This document shows, piece after piece, positions 21,506 through 32,106 of a stretch of DNA of 64,000 bases; position 1 is the first letter of the stretch, and each line of letters begins with the position of its first letter. A program made the position numbers and the translations under genes. This DNA is from Chaenocephalus aceratus. Lineage: Eukaryota; Chordata; Actinopteri; Perciformes; Channichthyidae. Where the stretch lies: assembly GCA_023974075.1 (NCBI GenBank), contig CM043800.1, positions 10,934,894-10,998,893 of the forward strand, given 5' to 3'. A model generated the notes under the pieces. That model was not told where the DNA came from and ran no database searches. It saw only the letters and a program-made list of their open reading frames with translations.

Positions 21506-22240
21506 TTACTTTGCTCCTGTCTGTATTACAAAACTAGAAGGGTAAAAAAGCTAAAGAACCTTGAAGTACACACTATGACCTTATTGATACCAACAGTTCT
21601 GTGAATGCACTACTTACATTCCAGGGATTGAAGGGCTGTGGATCCTCCTTATGCAGGTATAAAGAGCAACCTTTGGGTAATGGGAGACACATCTATGGAT
21701 TCAGAATTTCAATAGCTTACCATGAAATGACGGATATACCTTTCTGTCTGTGATGTTTTACAAATCAGATATTAATGTGTAGAACTACAATATGTGAAAT
21801 AATATAGCAATATCCTGTAAAATTATGTGAAAACATGAATACAATTACACATCTTCAGATGTTATACATACACTAATAATACAAAGTTATTATGGCATTG
21901 TATGATGTGTGTTATTTGTAACATCTTCAGAAACTACCTTTCCAACTCCTCACCAGTTGACTGTTACAGGTCAGTTCATGCATAAGATGCATAAGCTTCA
22001 AATCAAGAGACTGAAACTGTATTTTTCTTTACATTTCTGTTTTAATTTCACAATAAAGTTAATAGTAATATTATGTTTTATATTATTATATTTTATTAAC
22101 TAGTCCACTGGGTCATGTTAAGACCATATTTTCTGTCGGTTTGGTGTTACAAATATCAAAACAATATATGTGTGGATAACAAACTACATCCGTCATAAAC
22201 TAAACTGGAAACTTATACTGGAAAGTATAATTTATCCTGT
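21506..22240. other. AT-rich DNA with an interspersed-repeat piece
   Basis: Positions about 21780-21900 resemble 33885-34000 (shared blocks such as ACATCTTCAGATGTT and ACTAATAATACAAAGTTATT), which lies inside the long-inverted-repeat element, so this is an older repeat relic. No gene is visible. Confidence 0.6.
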
Positions 22241-22244
22241 TAGA

Positions 22245-22820
22245 CCCCAAGCCTGTTTTTTAGGTCTCAGGCTCGAAAATGAAATTTCCAGAACAAATGA
22301 CCTTAACTACACTTCTAAAAGGGGAAAATTAATAATCTTTTTTCTCAAAGTAATGACAAACCTGTGAGTTGGATGTAGAAAAGTCAGAATCAATATAGAT
22401 GTTTTTTATGTTAAAGAAAATTCAGATTGAACATAGTAAAAAACTTTAAATTATACTGTCCGTCCAAAAAAATTTGTTTTACTTATAGTGAAAACTACCC
22501 TTGGATGATGGTATGGTAGACTAAAAGATATAGGAATCCAAATTACAACATATAATAAGTACCCTGTATCAAGATTGATGCAAAACAAGTGACATTTGAC
22601 CTTTTTAGAGAGGTTTAGCAAAAACAACTCCACCTCTGGGGTGATTTGGGTGGAAATGGCCGTTTTTGCCGTTTCTCTGGAACCCATTGGTCGATTTTGG
22701 TGATTGACATCTCTTTTTAACCATTAGAGCCAACAGAATCGAAGGGGAATTTCCACATATTCCACACGTTAACAAAAAAAAGTGGGGGCTTCGCACATGC
22801 AGTTTTGCCCAGAGCGAACC
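22245..22820. repeat. Interspersed repeat, inverted partner of 37385-37945
   Basis: This segment matches the reverse complement of 37385-37945 over about 550 bp. Shared blocks include CTTTTTAGAGAGGTTTAG, CTCTGGAACCCATTGGTC and ATCAAGATTGAT. It has no coding frame. Its family is not recognised. Confidence 0.75.
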
Positions 22821-23167
22821 TATCTCACGCTCTGATCTGAAAATGGAAAAGTAGGTTTATTGCTTATGGATGATCAGAAATCATTTCAAAGTGACACAGA
22901 CACATTGGATTAACCTATGGATTAACATTCAGCAGCGTTTTTATCGTTTTAATGCCATTGAAGACAACTTTTGATCAGACAACAATGAAGGTAAGAGATA
23001 TTGCCGTTGTTGCTATCTAGCGCCATGCGTTGTGATGTCTGTTTTTGTTTATAAAGTCACAAGTTCTTATCATGGAGTGATGATGTAGGTACCGATCGAG
23101 TGTCTTCTCACGATGCTAGTCGATATGTTGGATGTGCAGCTAAGATAAGTAATAAGGGTGTTATGAG

Positions 23168-23882
23168 CAGAGATGGGGTCGTTACTAATTTTTTTTAATA
23201 TATTACATATTACTTTAAAAAAAATAATATATTACACTACTTCGTTACTCTCTACATAAAGTAACTCGTTACTTTACTCGCCGAGCACATACGAACTGCG
23301 CATGCGTGAGTGGCAATAACTCTCCTTACCAGCAGGCGGCGTTAGTGTGTATTCGTCATTCAAAACAGGCAACAACCGGAAGACAGAGAAGAAGAACAGA
23401 CTACGTGATATAAACAAACAACAAATAGCGTGTGCGTTAGCTTCACCTTAGCATGTGTTCTTTGCAGGTGTTTGTTGAGGTTTTTGTGGTGTTTACAGCA
23501 GTGGATAACAGCTTCTGGCCTGGACACAGTTTGCACCTCACCGTCACATTCCTGTCTATTCTTCGGACGAACTCAAAATAATGGGCATACCTCCACCCCT
23601 CGAAAGTTATCGCTGACTCAGCCATGTTTATGCAGCACTGCACGTGGAGATGTGGACGCGCAGATTACGTACATATAAACCTGCGGCGGAAACCCCTCTT
23701 GTCTGTCAGTGTGATTATGACTGATTTTTAGTAAGTAACGAAGTAACGCGTGTCGCGGCAATGTTAGTAACTGTAGTGTGATTACTGAATTATAAAAGTA
23801 GCGCGTTACACTACTCCGTTACCGACAAAAGTAATATTATTACAGTAACGCGATACTTTGTAACGCGTTACACCCAACTCTG
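23168..23882 (-). mobile_element. hAT-type DNA transposon, internally deleted
   Basis: The element is flanked by an exact 8-bp target duplication GTTATGAG at 23160-23167 and 23883-23890. The ends are short inverted repeats (CAGAGATGGG and CCAGAGTTGGG-like). Many GTAACG/CGTTAC motifs sit near both ends. A remnant of the transposase BED-finger region lies on the minus strand. At 715 bp it is far too short for an autonomous copy. Confidence 0.88.
23443..23643 (-). pseudogene. hAT transposase BED zinc-finger remnant
   Basis: A 66-codon frame includes VRCKLCPGQKLLSTA and a downstream CKEHMLR, resembling the Cys-Cys half and the following His of a BED finger, as at the N-terminus of hAT transposases. 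The catalytic domain is absent, so it is a non-functional remnant inside the element at 23168-23882. Confidence 0.6.
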
Positions 23883-24561
23883 GTTATGAGTGAGTTTCTG
23901 TGCAACCGCAGTTAGCATTTTTTCGTTCGTGGCTAATTCAGAGGGTCAGCGTTAGCTTTGTGGCAAAAAAATTAATTGTTATCAGTTAGCTGAGTTTCTT
24001 CCCGTTACATGGATATGAGACATTCATAGTTTATTAAATATTAAGAAGCCCTCAGACACTGTTGCTTGCAGATGATGCGTTTCCCCCCCCCCCTGTTGAA
24101 ACCTGTTGGGGTTCAACCAAGCGGCAAACTCTGGGGAAGAGCCGGGACGCCAATACGGAAGTGCCACACACTGCAGTTCATCTAGTGGCCAGTAGGAGCA
24201 GGCTGCAGAAGGGAGCAATTTCCATAGACCCCCATGTTAAAATGCCCAACTTTACAGCAGAAATAAACATGTTTACATCGTGGTTCAAAAAACCATATTC
24301 TCTGTGAGATTCCCCCTTCATGACTACTGTGTGGGGGGTGAATTTTTTCTCAACTCATCTGTTTAATTAATATTAAGCCTTAAAGTTATGCATATATTAG
24401 GGCGTGGTCACATTGAGTGACAGCTCTGTCAAGTGACTGCTGCTGCTAGCTTCTTGTCTCTCTGCTACCTGCTCCGTGAAGCTAGCTACAGGCACTCTGC
24501 CTGCTCAGTTCATCCAGGGAACACAACTTGAAGCCGGCCGTGGTTGTTTGTTCTTCATGCT

Positions 24562-24568
24562 TATATAT
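24562..24568 (+). promoter_or_regulatory. TATA-like box of the + strand small gene
   Basis: TATATAT lies about 46 bp before the predicted start codon at 24614, so transcription could begin near 24590. This is a sequence-only prediction. Confidence 0.35.
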
Positions 24569-24613
24569 CGGACTATTGTGACTCGCTCTGTGGTTGAAAC
24601 AGACGGTGCACGA

Positions 24614-25320
24614 ATGCGGTTTTTGCGGTAAGTGAAATTCGAGTACTTATTGATGTGTTTATGATTTGAATCAGCTGCGTAATGAATGTTAAGGCTTGGG
24701 TTAGCGTGTAAGTGAGTGGTAGCTACATCGGTGCTAACGATGCTAATCGTAGTCTCCAAGTTAAAACCATAGACTGTATATATAAAGGTTAAAACGAAAT
24801 AGACAAGTGTTAAGCGTTAAGTGGGATAATACTGTAGAACAAACGGCTTCTGTTTGAGGTTGATAAAATAAGGTCATCCTTGTAACTTAGAGAGATATTT
24901 TATTATACGTAGGAACTGTATGCATCGCTAAGGTTAATTTAAATTGGCTATGCTCAAGTATGTAGACAAGCTCATGTCGAAGTAATGTATATGTGAAATC
25001 AACCTCACAATAAGATATGTGTATATTACAAATAATAATGTCATATTTCAAGATGATTAGGTTAGATATTACAATATGGTTGGTTGAGCTGGAGTTCATT
25101 ATTGAGCTTACACATTAACGTCACAGTCATCTGAAGAACGAACCCAAATCTTGTTGTTTTTATTAATTGCATTACCAAATTGGTATCAAATAAACAGTAA
25201 GCATTGGTAACACAACTTCCAAAGTTACAGTAAAATAAAAAGGACCCTGACTCGGACAATACACAATCCAACATGTTCAACAGAAGAGAATCAGTTATAT
25301 TGTTTGTACACATGGTACTT

Positions 25321-25351
<31 letters not shown>

Positions 25352-26178
25352 CTGTTTGTTTAAGGTGTCCAGGTGATGCAGACAGGCTTGACCAGAGAGT
25401 GAGAGACAGAACTGGACTCCTCACAGCAGTGAACTTCAGCACTGGTACAAATACTCTATTTTTCATACTGTACAAAGAATCAAGAAAGATATTTGTTTAA
25501 ATAAATGAAGTATTGACTTGAATACACTGATATACATTCCATTAAACAATACTAAATACTAGATCACCTACACATCAGTTAAGTTGAGGGTTTTTTCCAT
25601 ACAAAAGGTTACATTTAGATGATGTGAAAATGAGACCTTGTGTCTCAATGAGATCTACGCCTGTATAAATAAAGGCTAAAGAAATATGGTTTTGTCAGCT
25701 TTCTAATGTAATGTATTGAAGGCAAAGATATTTAACACATAGTGAGAACTGCTACTATTTATCTCTCAATATTGTCTGTAAAAAAACGTGGTAAAAGTTA
25801 TTCTTTCAGTGAGACAACAGAGCAAGCTTCTACAGTTGCACTACGTTTTGATAACAGTTAAATATTATTTTGATAATAACATATATTTCAATGTTGATGA
25901 GCTTCATACTGTTCATTCATAATCTGATCGTCTTTGTAGCTCACTGTTGAAATAAAAAAAAAACATTACAATTACAAAATAATTATATCTACAGCCCCTA
26001 AACACACAAACACACCACTTTCATAAATAACACACTTGTTCTGCAATAATATGTTTTATGTTTCCTGTCATTTTTGTTAGGAAAGGACATGCCTGAAAGA
26101 CACAACATTTTCTCCTTCTCTGAGGGTCAAAAAGAACATCCAAGAGGAACATTAAAAGCTGATGTTATGAGATTTTAA
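24614..26178 (+). CDS. Predicted three-exon small protein of unknown function
   Basis: Exons 24614-24627, 25365-25444 and 26081-26178 join in frame (phases 2 and 1) into 63 codons ending TAA at 26176-26178. Splice sites: donor GCG/GTAAGT is near ideal; acceptors TTTGTTTAAG and TTTTTGTTAG have pyrimidine tracts; donor ACTG/GTACAA is weak. An AATAAA follows at 26354-26359 and a TATA-like box precedes. The product is charged (CPGDADRLDQRVRDRTG, later KDMPERHN and EGQKEHPRGTLKAD), with no signal peptide, membrane segment or known domain that I recognise. It sits in a repeat-derived segment and faces the minus-strand gene at 26566-27292. It could be a chance assembly; transcript data would decide. 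Confidence 0.35.
25324..25352. repeat. TA microsatellite
   Basis: A pure (TA)n run directly before the acceptor of exon 2 of the predicted + strand small gene. Confidence 0.95.
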
Positions 26179-26353
26179 GACCAGTAGCCTACAGGACATT
26201 CACTAAGAAACTACTTTTATTGTGAAAACACAGTCAGCTGATCGAATGCAGTTATTTCCACATCTACACTCCATCAGCTGATTATTTCTATGTGCCTCAC
26301 TTTATGAGCTTCACATCACTTGTGCCTTGTACCGCAGAGTTTACAATGTCACA

Positions 26354-26359
26354 AATAAA
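26354..26359 (+). promoter_or_regulatory. Polyadenylation signal for the + strand small gene
   Basis: AATAAA lies 176 bp after the predicted stop. The minus-strand AATAAA at 26447-26452 is less than 100 bp away, so the two transcripts would end tail to tail. Confidence 0.4.
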
Positions 26360-26446
26360 TGGGGCCAATCTTCAGTCAGATGTGAATGTGTAATCTAACA
26401 TTTTCAGTAAGAATAATGGACGAAAGGAGAGCAAATACAAATACAA

Positions 26447-26452
26447 TTTATT
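26447..26452 (-). promoter_or_regulatory. Polyadenylation signal for the - strand small gene
   Basis: Read on the minus strand this is AATAAA, 114 bp after the predicted stop at 26566-26568. Confidence 0.4.
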
Positions 26453-26565
26453 GAAATGTGAACCAAAACTTAATCAAACATGTTTTAAATAAAAAGCACA
26501 TATGGAATGTATAAATAAACACATTTAGTCAAATAAAGTGACAGACTAGGCCTGTGCAGTTGGTA

Positions 26566-27292
26566 TCAGCTATGCCCAGCATGGGCTCCTCCATCAGGCC
26601 TGGTCCTCCTCGCTGAGGAAAGACCCTCAGTCCTCTCCAAACCAACAGACAGGACGTCCATCACACGGAGGTTTCTCCCTGAAGTCTCAGCAGCTCTCTG
26701 GACACCACGCTGTCTCAATCCGTCCACACTGAATATGAGAGGGGAAAAATGAAATTAATAAATGCTTTGGACAATAAGAAATATAAAGTTGACTGTTGAG
26801 TTGCTCAGTTTTTTTAGATTGTCAATACTATTACTGTATAACTAATATCTCAGGTTAAGAGGCACATTCAAATAAAGATTGGTCTTTAAATAAATGTTGT
26901 CTTTTGAATTGTTTGTCTAAAGTCAAGGATCTAGAACTGGTACTTAGTTTTAATGATACAGTCTGGTTATTATGCTGTTTGGAGGAGGCATCACAGATAA
27001 GAGCACTAACTAGCTACCATCACATGTACCTTAGCTTGACTTAAATGTATTAAACGTATAGTTAAGTGATATCAAAATATAAATAACTAATGTCATGCAA
27101 ACATTAATATTTGCTTGATTCCAGTGTTGAATTTAGCACAATTGCATACAAACATTAAGGGGTTTTAAGATTCTGAAGTATTATGCTAAAAACTCAATAA
27201 CTTAGATTATTATTTATAGTTTTGCTGAATAGTTTCATGTCCGCTTACCTTAGAAACGTAAAATGCGACGGCAGTGTGCAGATGGGGAGCAT
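26566..27292 (-). CDS. Predicted two-exon small basic protein of unknown function
   Basis: Exon 1 is 27249-27292 (ATG at 27292) and exon 2 is 26566-26728; they join in frame (phase 2) into 68 codons. The donor CTAAG/GTAAGC and the acceptor ATTCAG are good. Upstream on the minus strand are GC-rich boxes (GGCGGAGCC, GGCGGGACC, CCCGCCTG) and a perfect CRE, TGACGTCA, at 27416-27423, a promoter-like arrangement. The product is rich in Arg and Gly (GLRQRGVQRAAETSGRN, later RRTRPDGGAHAGHS), with no domain I recognise. It lies in a repeat-derived segment and may be part of a mobile element or a chance open frame; the promoter-like context raises interest. Confidence 0.35.
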
Positions 27293-27415
27293 GTTAGCTT
27301 AGCTTGGTAGCTTCAGCTAGCTCTGCAACTTCCAGCTCGGTGGCAGCAGGTCCCGCCTCGGCTCCGCCTCTTTGCCCTTATTTGGAGCAGGCGGGAACAG
27401 GCGGGAGTTAAACTC

Positions 27416-27423
27416 TGACGTCA
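27416..27423. promoter_or_regulatory. Perfect CRE palindrome in a GC-rich promoter-like stretch
   Basis: TGACGTCA lies about 125 bp upstream of the predicted minus-strand start codon, next to several GC-box-like motifs at about 27350-27410. This combination is typical of CpG-type vertebrate promoters. Confidence 0.45.
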
Positions 27424-27545
27424 CTGTCGAGCCGTTAGTGGCCGACTCCGCCTACTAAGGGCTTCACGGCAACTCTGCAGAATCCTATGGGTAACGTCAC
27501 GGACCCTATGTCCATTTATATATACAGTCTATGGGTTCAACAGGT

Positions 27546-28448
27546 TATTGAGTTAACACTGTAAACTTGACCGTTTTTTAACCCGCACCACCTAGTGGTT
27601 AAAGCATGTATTTGAATTTTTTTTGTTGAATATGTTATATTTGATGAAAACATTTAAATATTAAGAGTACATACAAATTGGATCATGGGTAGTGTAGTGT
27701 CTTCGGCCATCCTAAACTCCGAAAAAACAATTTGTTTCTCCGAATCGAAGGGGAAAAACACAAAAGCATTGTACACCATTTAAACCAATCAATGTTGTGT
27801 ATTTAACAAGAATAAACTGATGTTTTTTAGTGGATGAGTACTGCAGATATCGCTGTAAAATAATTTGACAGTTAGGGGAACACTTCCGGTTTTATTATGT
27901 AAACTTCGAGACCGGAAATATTGTTTTCACCCCGTGAGGGTTGACGCCAACTTTACATGGACGCTGCCGTCAAAAGGAATGAATAGGGGGAAAGACATAG
28001 TATATACACGTTCTCCTGGCGAGACCTCAAATAATCTTCGTAATATCTATCAAACTATAGATCCTACACATCCACTGGACGTAGATTTTAAAAGCACAAT
28101 ATACACTTCTCGCTAGAAATCTAATCAAAAAGCATTTTAATGGCCAAACTATTCTACAATTTAGGATTTTCCAGAGAGGGTTATTTGTGAATAATTTGCC
28201 GGCCCACCCCTCCCTGCAGGCATATCACGCAGACTGCTAAAGTTTCAAATGTTCTCTTTAGTTCAGTTTTCATTGTCGCATAAGACTGATCCAGATCCTG
28301 AATATTTTCCTATCTGACCATGGCTGTCCTCTGTCTCCTGCTATCTGTATATTTTGCGCAGTCTATCTCTGCTCACGCTGTTGCGTCGGCGTGTTCTCCT
28401 GCGTGTTGGTCATGTGTTGCACTGGAACCAGACACCACAAAGACTTCA
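27546..28448. other. Repeat-relic DNA, no gene
   Basis: Positions about 27585-27735 match two internal parts of the long-inverted-repeat element: CTAGTGGTTAAAGCA near 34010, and GGGTAGTGTAGTGTCTTCGG near 35213. The remainder is unassigned. Confidence 0.5.
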
Positions 28449-28811
28449 GCCGAGCACGTACGAACTGCGCATGCGTGAGTGGCAATAACTCTCACTCAAT
28501 AACTCTCCTTACCAGCAGGTAGTGTGTATTCGTCATTCAAAACAGGCAACAACCAGAAAACAGAGAAGAAGAACAGAATACGTGATATAAACAAACAACA
28601 AATAGCTGTGCGTTAGCTTCACCTTAGCATGTGTTCTTTGTAGGTGTTTGTTGAGGTTTGATTATGACTGATTTTAGTAAGTAACGAAGTAACGCGTGTC
28701 GGGGCAATGTTAGTAACTGTAGTGTGATTACTGAATTATAAAAGTAGCGCGTTACACTACTCCTACCGACAAAAGTAATATTATTACAGTAACGCGTTAC
28801 ACCCAACTCTG
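28449..28811 (-). mobile_element. Second copy of the hAT element at 23168, 5'-incomplete
   Basis: Near-identical to parts of 23168-23882 (GAACTGCGCATGCGTGAGTG, ACGTGATATAAACAAACAAC, GTAACGCGTTACACCC), but with an internal deletion that removes the transposase remnant. The right terminus ending CCAACTCTG is present; no matching left terminus is found. Downstream flank 28812-29010 is similar to 23883-24060. Confidence 0.8.
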
Positions 28812-29014
28812 GTAATAAGGCTATTTTTTACCGTGAGTTCTGGGCTAAGTTTGTTAGCATTTTTTCGCTCAGGGCTAATTTAGATGCTTCTTGTGAGACT
28901 TGTGCTTTGATTCGGAAAAAATGGTTCATATCTTCAGTTAGCTGAGTTTATAACCGTTAACTGAGTATGACACATTAATAGGTTTTTAAATATTAAGAAG
29001 CCTTGAGAGTGAAA

Positions 29015-29925
29015 AACACCCGCAGGACTCAGATTATGGTTACCGCCGCGTTATTAGCTTCAGTGCAAGGTGAGCACATTCAGTGCCTGCAGGAGCTCAC
29101 AAGTCCTTATATGTATATGTGAAAATAACAATTAAGATATTATCTAAGAGATAAATATCCCACACCCCTAATTTGAACATATGTTAATGTTATAATTTAC
29201 TACCACCTTATACACATTTTTACTAGATAGAGCTTCATAATTGGACTCAAGCTAACGTTAGCTAGCAAGCTAGTTAGCTAGACAATAAAGCAACTCTTTC
29301 TACTAGCATTAAGTTATCAGTTACATTTCTAGAGAGACTATAACCAAAGTTAGCTAACGTTATAAAGATTTTTTCAGAATCATTTAATTTGTATTTTTAA
29401 CTTACCTCCTACGAACAGCAATTTGGCTGCAACTGGCTTCGACCCCTTTTGCGGTCGACGTTTGGCAGGCCAAATCACCTCTATCCACAGCCTTGCTCCA
29501 AATCGAGGTCTTCCCTGCAGGTAACTGTAACTTTTGCAGCCCTGTTTACCGACCCGTCTGGGAAATAGAACAGTCCAAATGTTGGTAGGTCCAGCAGAGA
29601 CATGTTGAATTGTTGTAGTCTGGCTGCTCAATTTCAAACAATAACCGTCCGTCCACCGATGCACTTGGCTCCACCACAGTTGGCGCGCAAACTGCTACAT
29701 TGTGATTGGGCGTCGTGAGTGACCTGCATCACGTGATGCAGGTCCAGTATTATTCGGTTTCAGCCGTTACTTTATAGCCCTTGGTCTGGTTTAACGCTAG
29801 CTAGTTGTTGGAGCTAATGACTAACAATTATATATTATAAATATGCCACCAGTACAGTCATTGTGCATTATTACATGATAGTAATAGTCCAGACCTATAC
29901 ACTTCCCAGAAGTGTAAACAAAGTA
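29015..29925. other. Unassigned repeat-like DNA
   Basis: Contains GCTAACGTTAGCTAGC-rich DNA near 29250-29360 and a palindromic CATCACGTGATG at about 29727. No supported gene is present; a minus-strand open frame at 29380-29664 has no recognisable product. Confidence 0.4.
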
Positions 29926-29929
29926 CACT

Positions 29930-30640
29930 ATTCACAAGTGTTATAAAATAAACACTTACAAACAAAGTGCACTGAAGTACAGTTTAAAATGAACTAAAAT
30001 TAAAGTGCACTGTTTGTAAGTATACTTATGTACACTTCAAATGGAGTGAAATTCAAGTCTACTTAAATAAAGCATACTAATAGTGTATTACAAATGACTT
30101 GCAAATATTGAACTTTTCAAAAGTAAACTAACGTACCACCGTAAGTATTTGCAAGTTAATATACTTTTTAAAAGTACAATGAAGTACAAATTAAGAAAAA
30201 CATATATTAAAGTGCACTTTTTATAAGAGTACTTAAATACATTTCTAATGAAGTGTATTTAAGTACTTGTTATTAAAGCATGCTAATAGTGTATTACAAA
30301 ATAGTAAAAAAAAGAATTGTACTTTCGATAAGTATACTTAATGACTACTATAAGTATTTGCAATGTAGTACGTATAGTGAAAGTGTACTTACTTGCAATT
30401 CACAATACACTTAGTTTCAAGTACACTTTTAATAAGCACACTGAAATACCACTTTAAGTATTTCAGAAATAGTATATTTATATTTAGTACATTACAATTG
30501 AACTAAATGATATCTATTTTGAATTATACTTTTTAAAAGTACATTTTAAACATACTTTCAATTAAGCACAAAAAGTAGAAGTATACTTGTATACACTTTT
30601 GTATACTTACATTATATTTCTAATACACTAAAGTATACTA
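29930..30640. repeat. Array of AAGTGTACTT-like palindromic motifs
   Basis: Over about 700 bp the motifs AGTACACTT, AAGTGTACTT and AAGTATACTT recur dozens of times in both orientations with irregular spacing, in very AT-rich DNA. This resembles the inner part of a fish MITE or satellite. No coding frame exists. Confidence 0.75.
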
Positions 30641-30844
30641 TTTTTTTACCTGGGTGGTCTTTGAGTGAAACAAACAAATTCAGTTATTGTTCAGTTAAAA
30701 TGCATTCAATTATGTCTGCCATCTTATATATTTCTATTTAAGGCTTTACTGATGTGCCACAATAATGTCACCTAATGTTATTCAGTTAAAATATCAATAT
30801 TGTGGCTTTCCTAATTAACATTGATTGATATGACTGCTAGTTAG

Positions 30845-31075
30845 GATGCCACCTGGGCTCCTCCCTAGGTGTTCCAGCTGGGAAGAGACCAAGGGGTAGA
30901 CCTAGGACCAGGTGGAGGGATTATATCTCTTCGCTGGCCTGGGAGCGCCTTGGGATCCCCCAGTCAGAGCTGGTTGATGTCGCCAGGGAAAAGAAAGTTT
31001 GGGGCTCTCTGCTGGAACTGCTACCCCCGCGACCCGACCACGGATAAGCGGGAGAAGATGGATGGATGGATGGAT
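30845..31075 (+). mobile_element. Non-LTR retrotransposon 3' end
   Basis: The translated end of a LINE polyprotein is recognisable (RPRTRWRDYISSLAWERLG-type region and a PPRPDHG-like end, with frame breaks), followed by a (GGAT)n tail at 31056-31075. This is the common 5'-truncated Rex/RTE-like end of fish genomes. Confidence 0.7.
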
Positions 31076-31079
31076 ATGA

Positions 31080-32105
31080 CTGCGATTAAATCAGCATATA
31101 CTTCTGCCAGGGGATGCCCCCCTCAAAATCTCCTGCCACCCTCTTGCCACCCCATGAATATTTTTCTAGATCCACCCCTGAGTAGGCTATATTTTTTGTT
31201 TCGTTTATTTAATAAGTTAATTTCAGGACAACTTTGAGAATTTTGTTTGTTTGTTTTGAGATTTAAATAGATTTTGAAAATGGAGATAGAGAGAGAGAGA
31301 GAAGCAGCGCTGTCTGCGCTTAGTTGCAATACTGTAGCTCAAGCCTTTATGCAACTTAGGCCTATACATTGTTTATGTTACTTATATGCCTGTGTGTCCA
31401 TGGTTTTGAGTCTGTGTGTGTTGAGCGCAGCACCGTCTGCTTTTTGCAATCAGTAAGTAAAGGACTAAGCATACCGGTAGTTTTTTTGCAGACCTGTCTG
31501 CCCGTTTTGTGAGTGCACTGCGCGTGCGCACTTGTGGCATTGTTTGGGATGACCTAATTAAAATACCATCCGCCGTCCTCTTTGAGAAACATACACAACG
31601 CAGACAGACACCGGTCACAAAAGTATCAGATAGGCTTCAATTTACTTTTGATTGTCTATAATTAACTATAAAAAAATATCTGCTTAGGTTCCTATATATG
31701 TACTTACTTTTACGGTTTGCGAAAATCCTTGATAATAAATAGTGGTCCGCATAAACAAAAAGTTTGAGAACCCCTTGCCATTACTTCACAGGAGGGTTTG
31801 GAGTGATCCAGACGCAGACACAAACAGATGAATTTCCGGTCTTTTGCTGTAGTTTAGAATTATGTTTATTTTTGCTTTACATACCAAGGTTTAAGTATAC
31901 TGTGTCAATAGTTGTGGTGAGCATCTGCCGGGCTCGTGGAATCGGTGTGCTCTTCCTCCTGTGTCCTCGTCCTCTCCTGTCACCTCTGACCCCTTTTATA
32001 CACCTGGTGCAGCTAAACCCCGCCACCAAGTGTTCAAAAATAATATTGCAGTATAAATATAAATAGAGTAAACTGAGACACCAACAAAACCCATAAAATG
32101 GCTCC
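31080..32105. other. Unassigned repeat-like DNA
   Basis: A short piece at about 31105-31175 (CCCCATGAATATTTTTCTAG) resembles a common fish repeat. The rest shows no recognisable gene; open frames are short and unsupported. Confidence 0.35.
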
Positions 32106-32106
32106 T

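Larger units (their letters stand above)
24090..27545. mobile_element. Repeat-derived segment carrying two convergent spliced frames
   Basis: The segment opens with motifs common in fish interspersed repeats (GGTTCAACCAAGCGGCAAAC, ATGTTAAAATGCCC) and closes with TATACAGTCTATGGGTTCAA. Both ends contain ACCTGTTG in inverted orientation. An inverted pair CCATAGACTGTATATATAAA lies at 24767 (+) and at 27515-27534 as its reverse complement. The unit boundaries are not certain. Inside are the two predicted small genes listed separately and a TA microsatellite. No transposase was recognised. Confidence 0.45.

Noticed and set aside
29930..30640. A CRISPR-like array
   Set aside because: The words are short, irregularly spaced and in both orientations, and the genome is a vertebrate.
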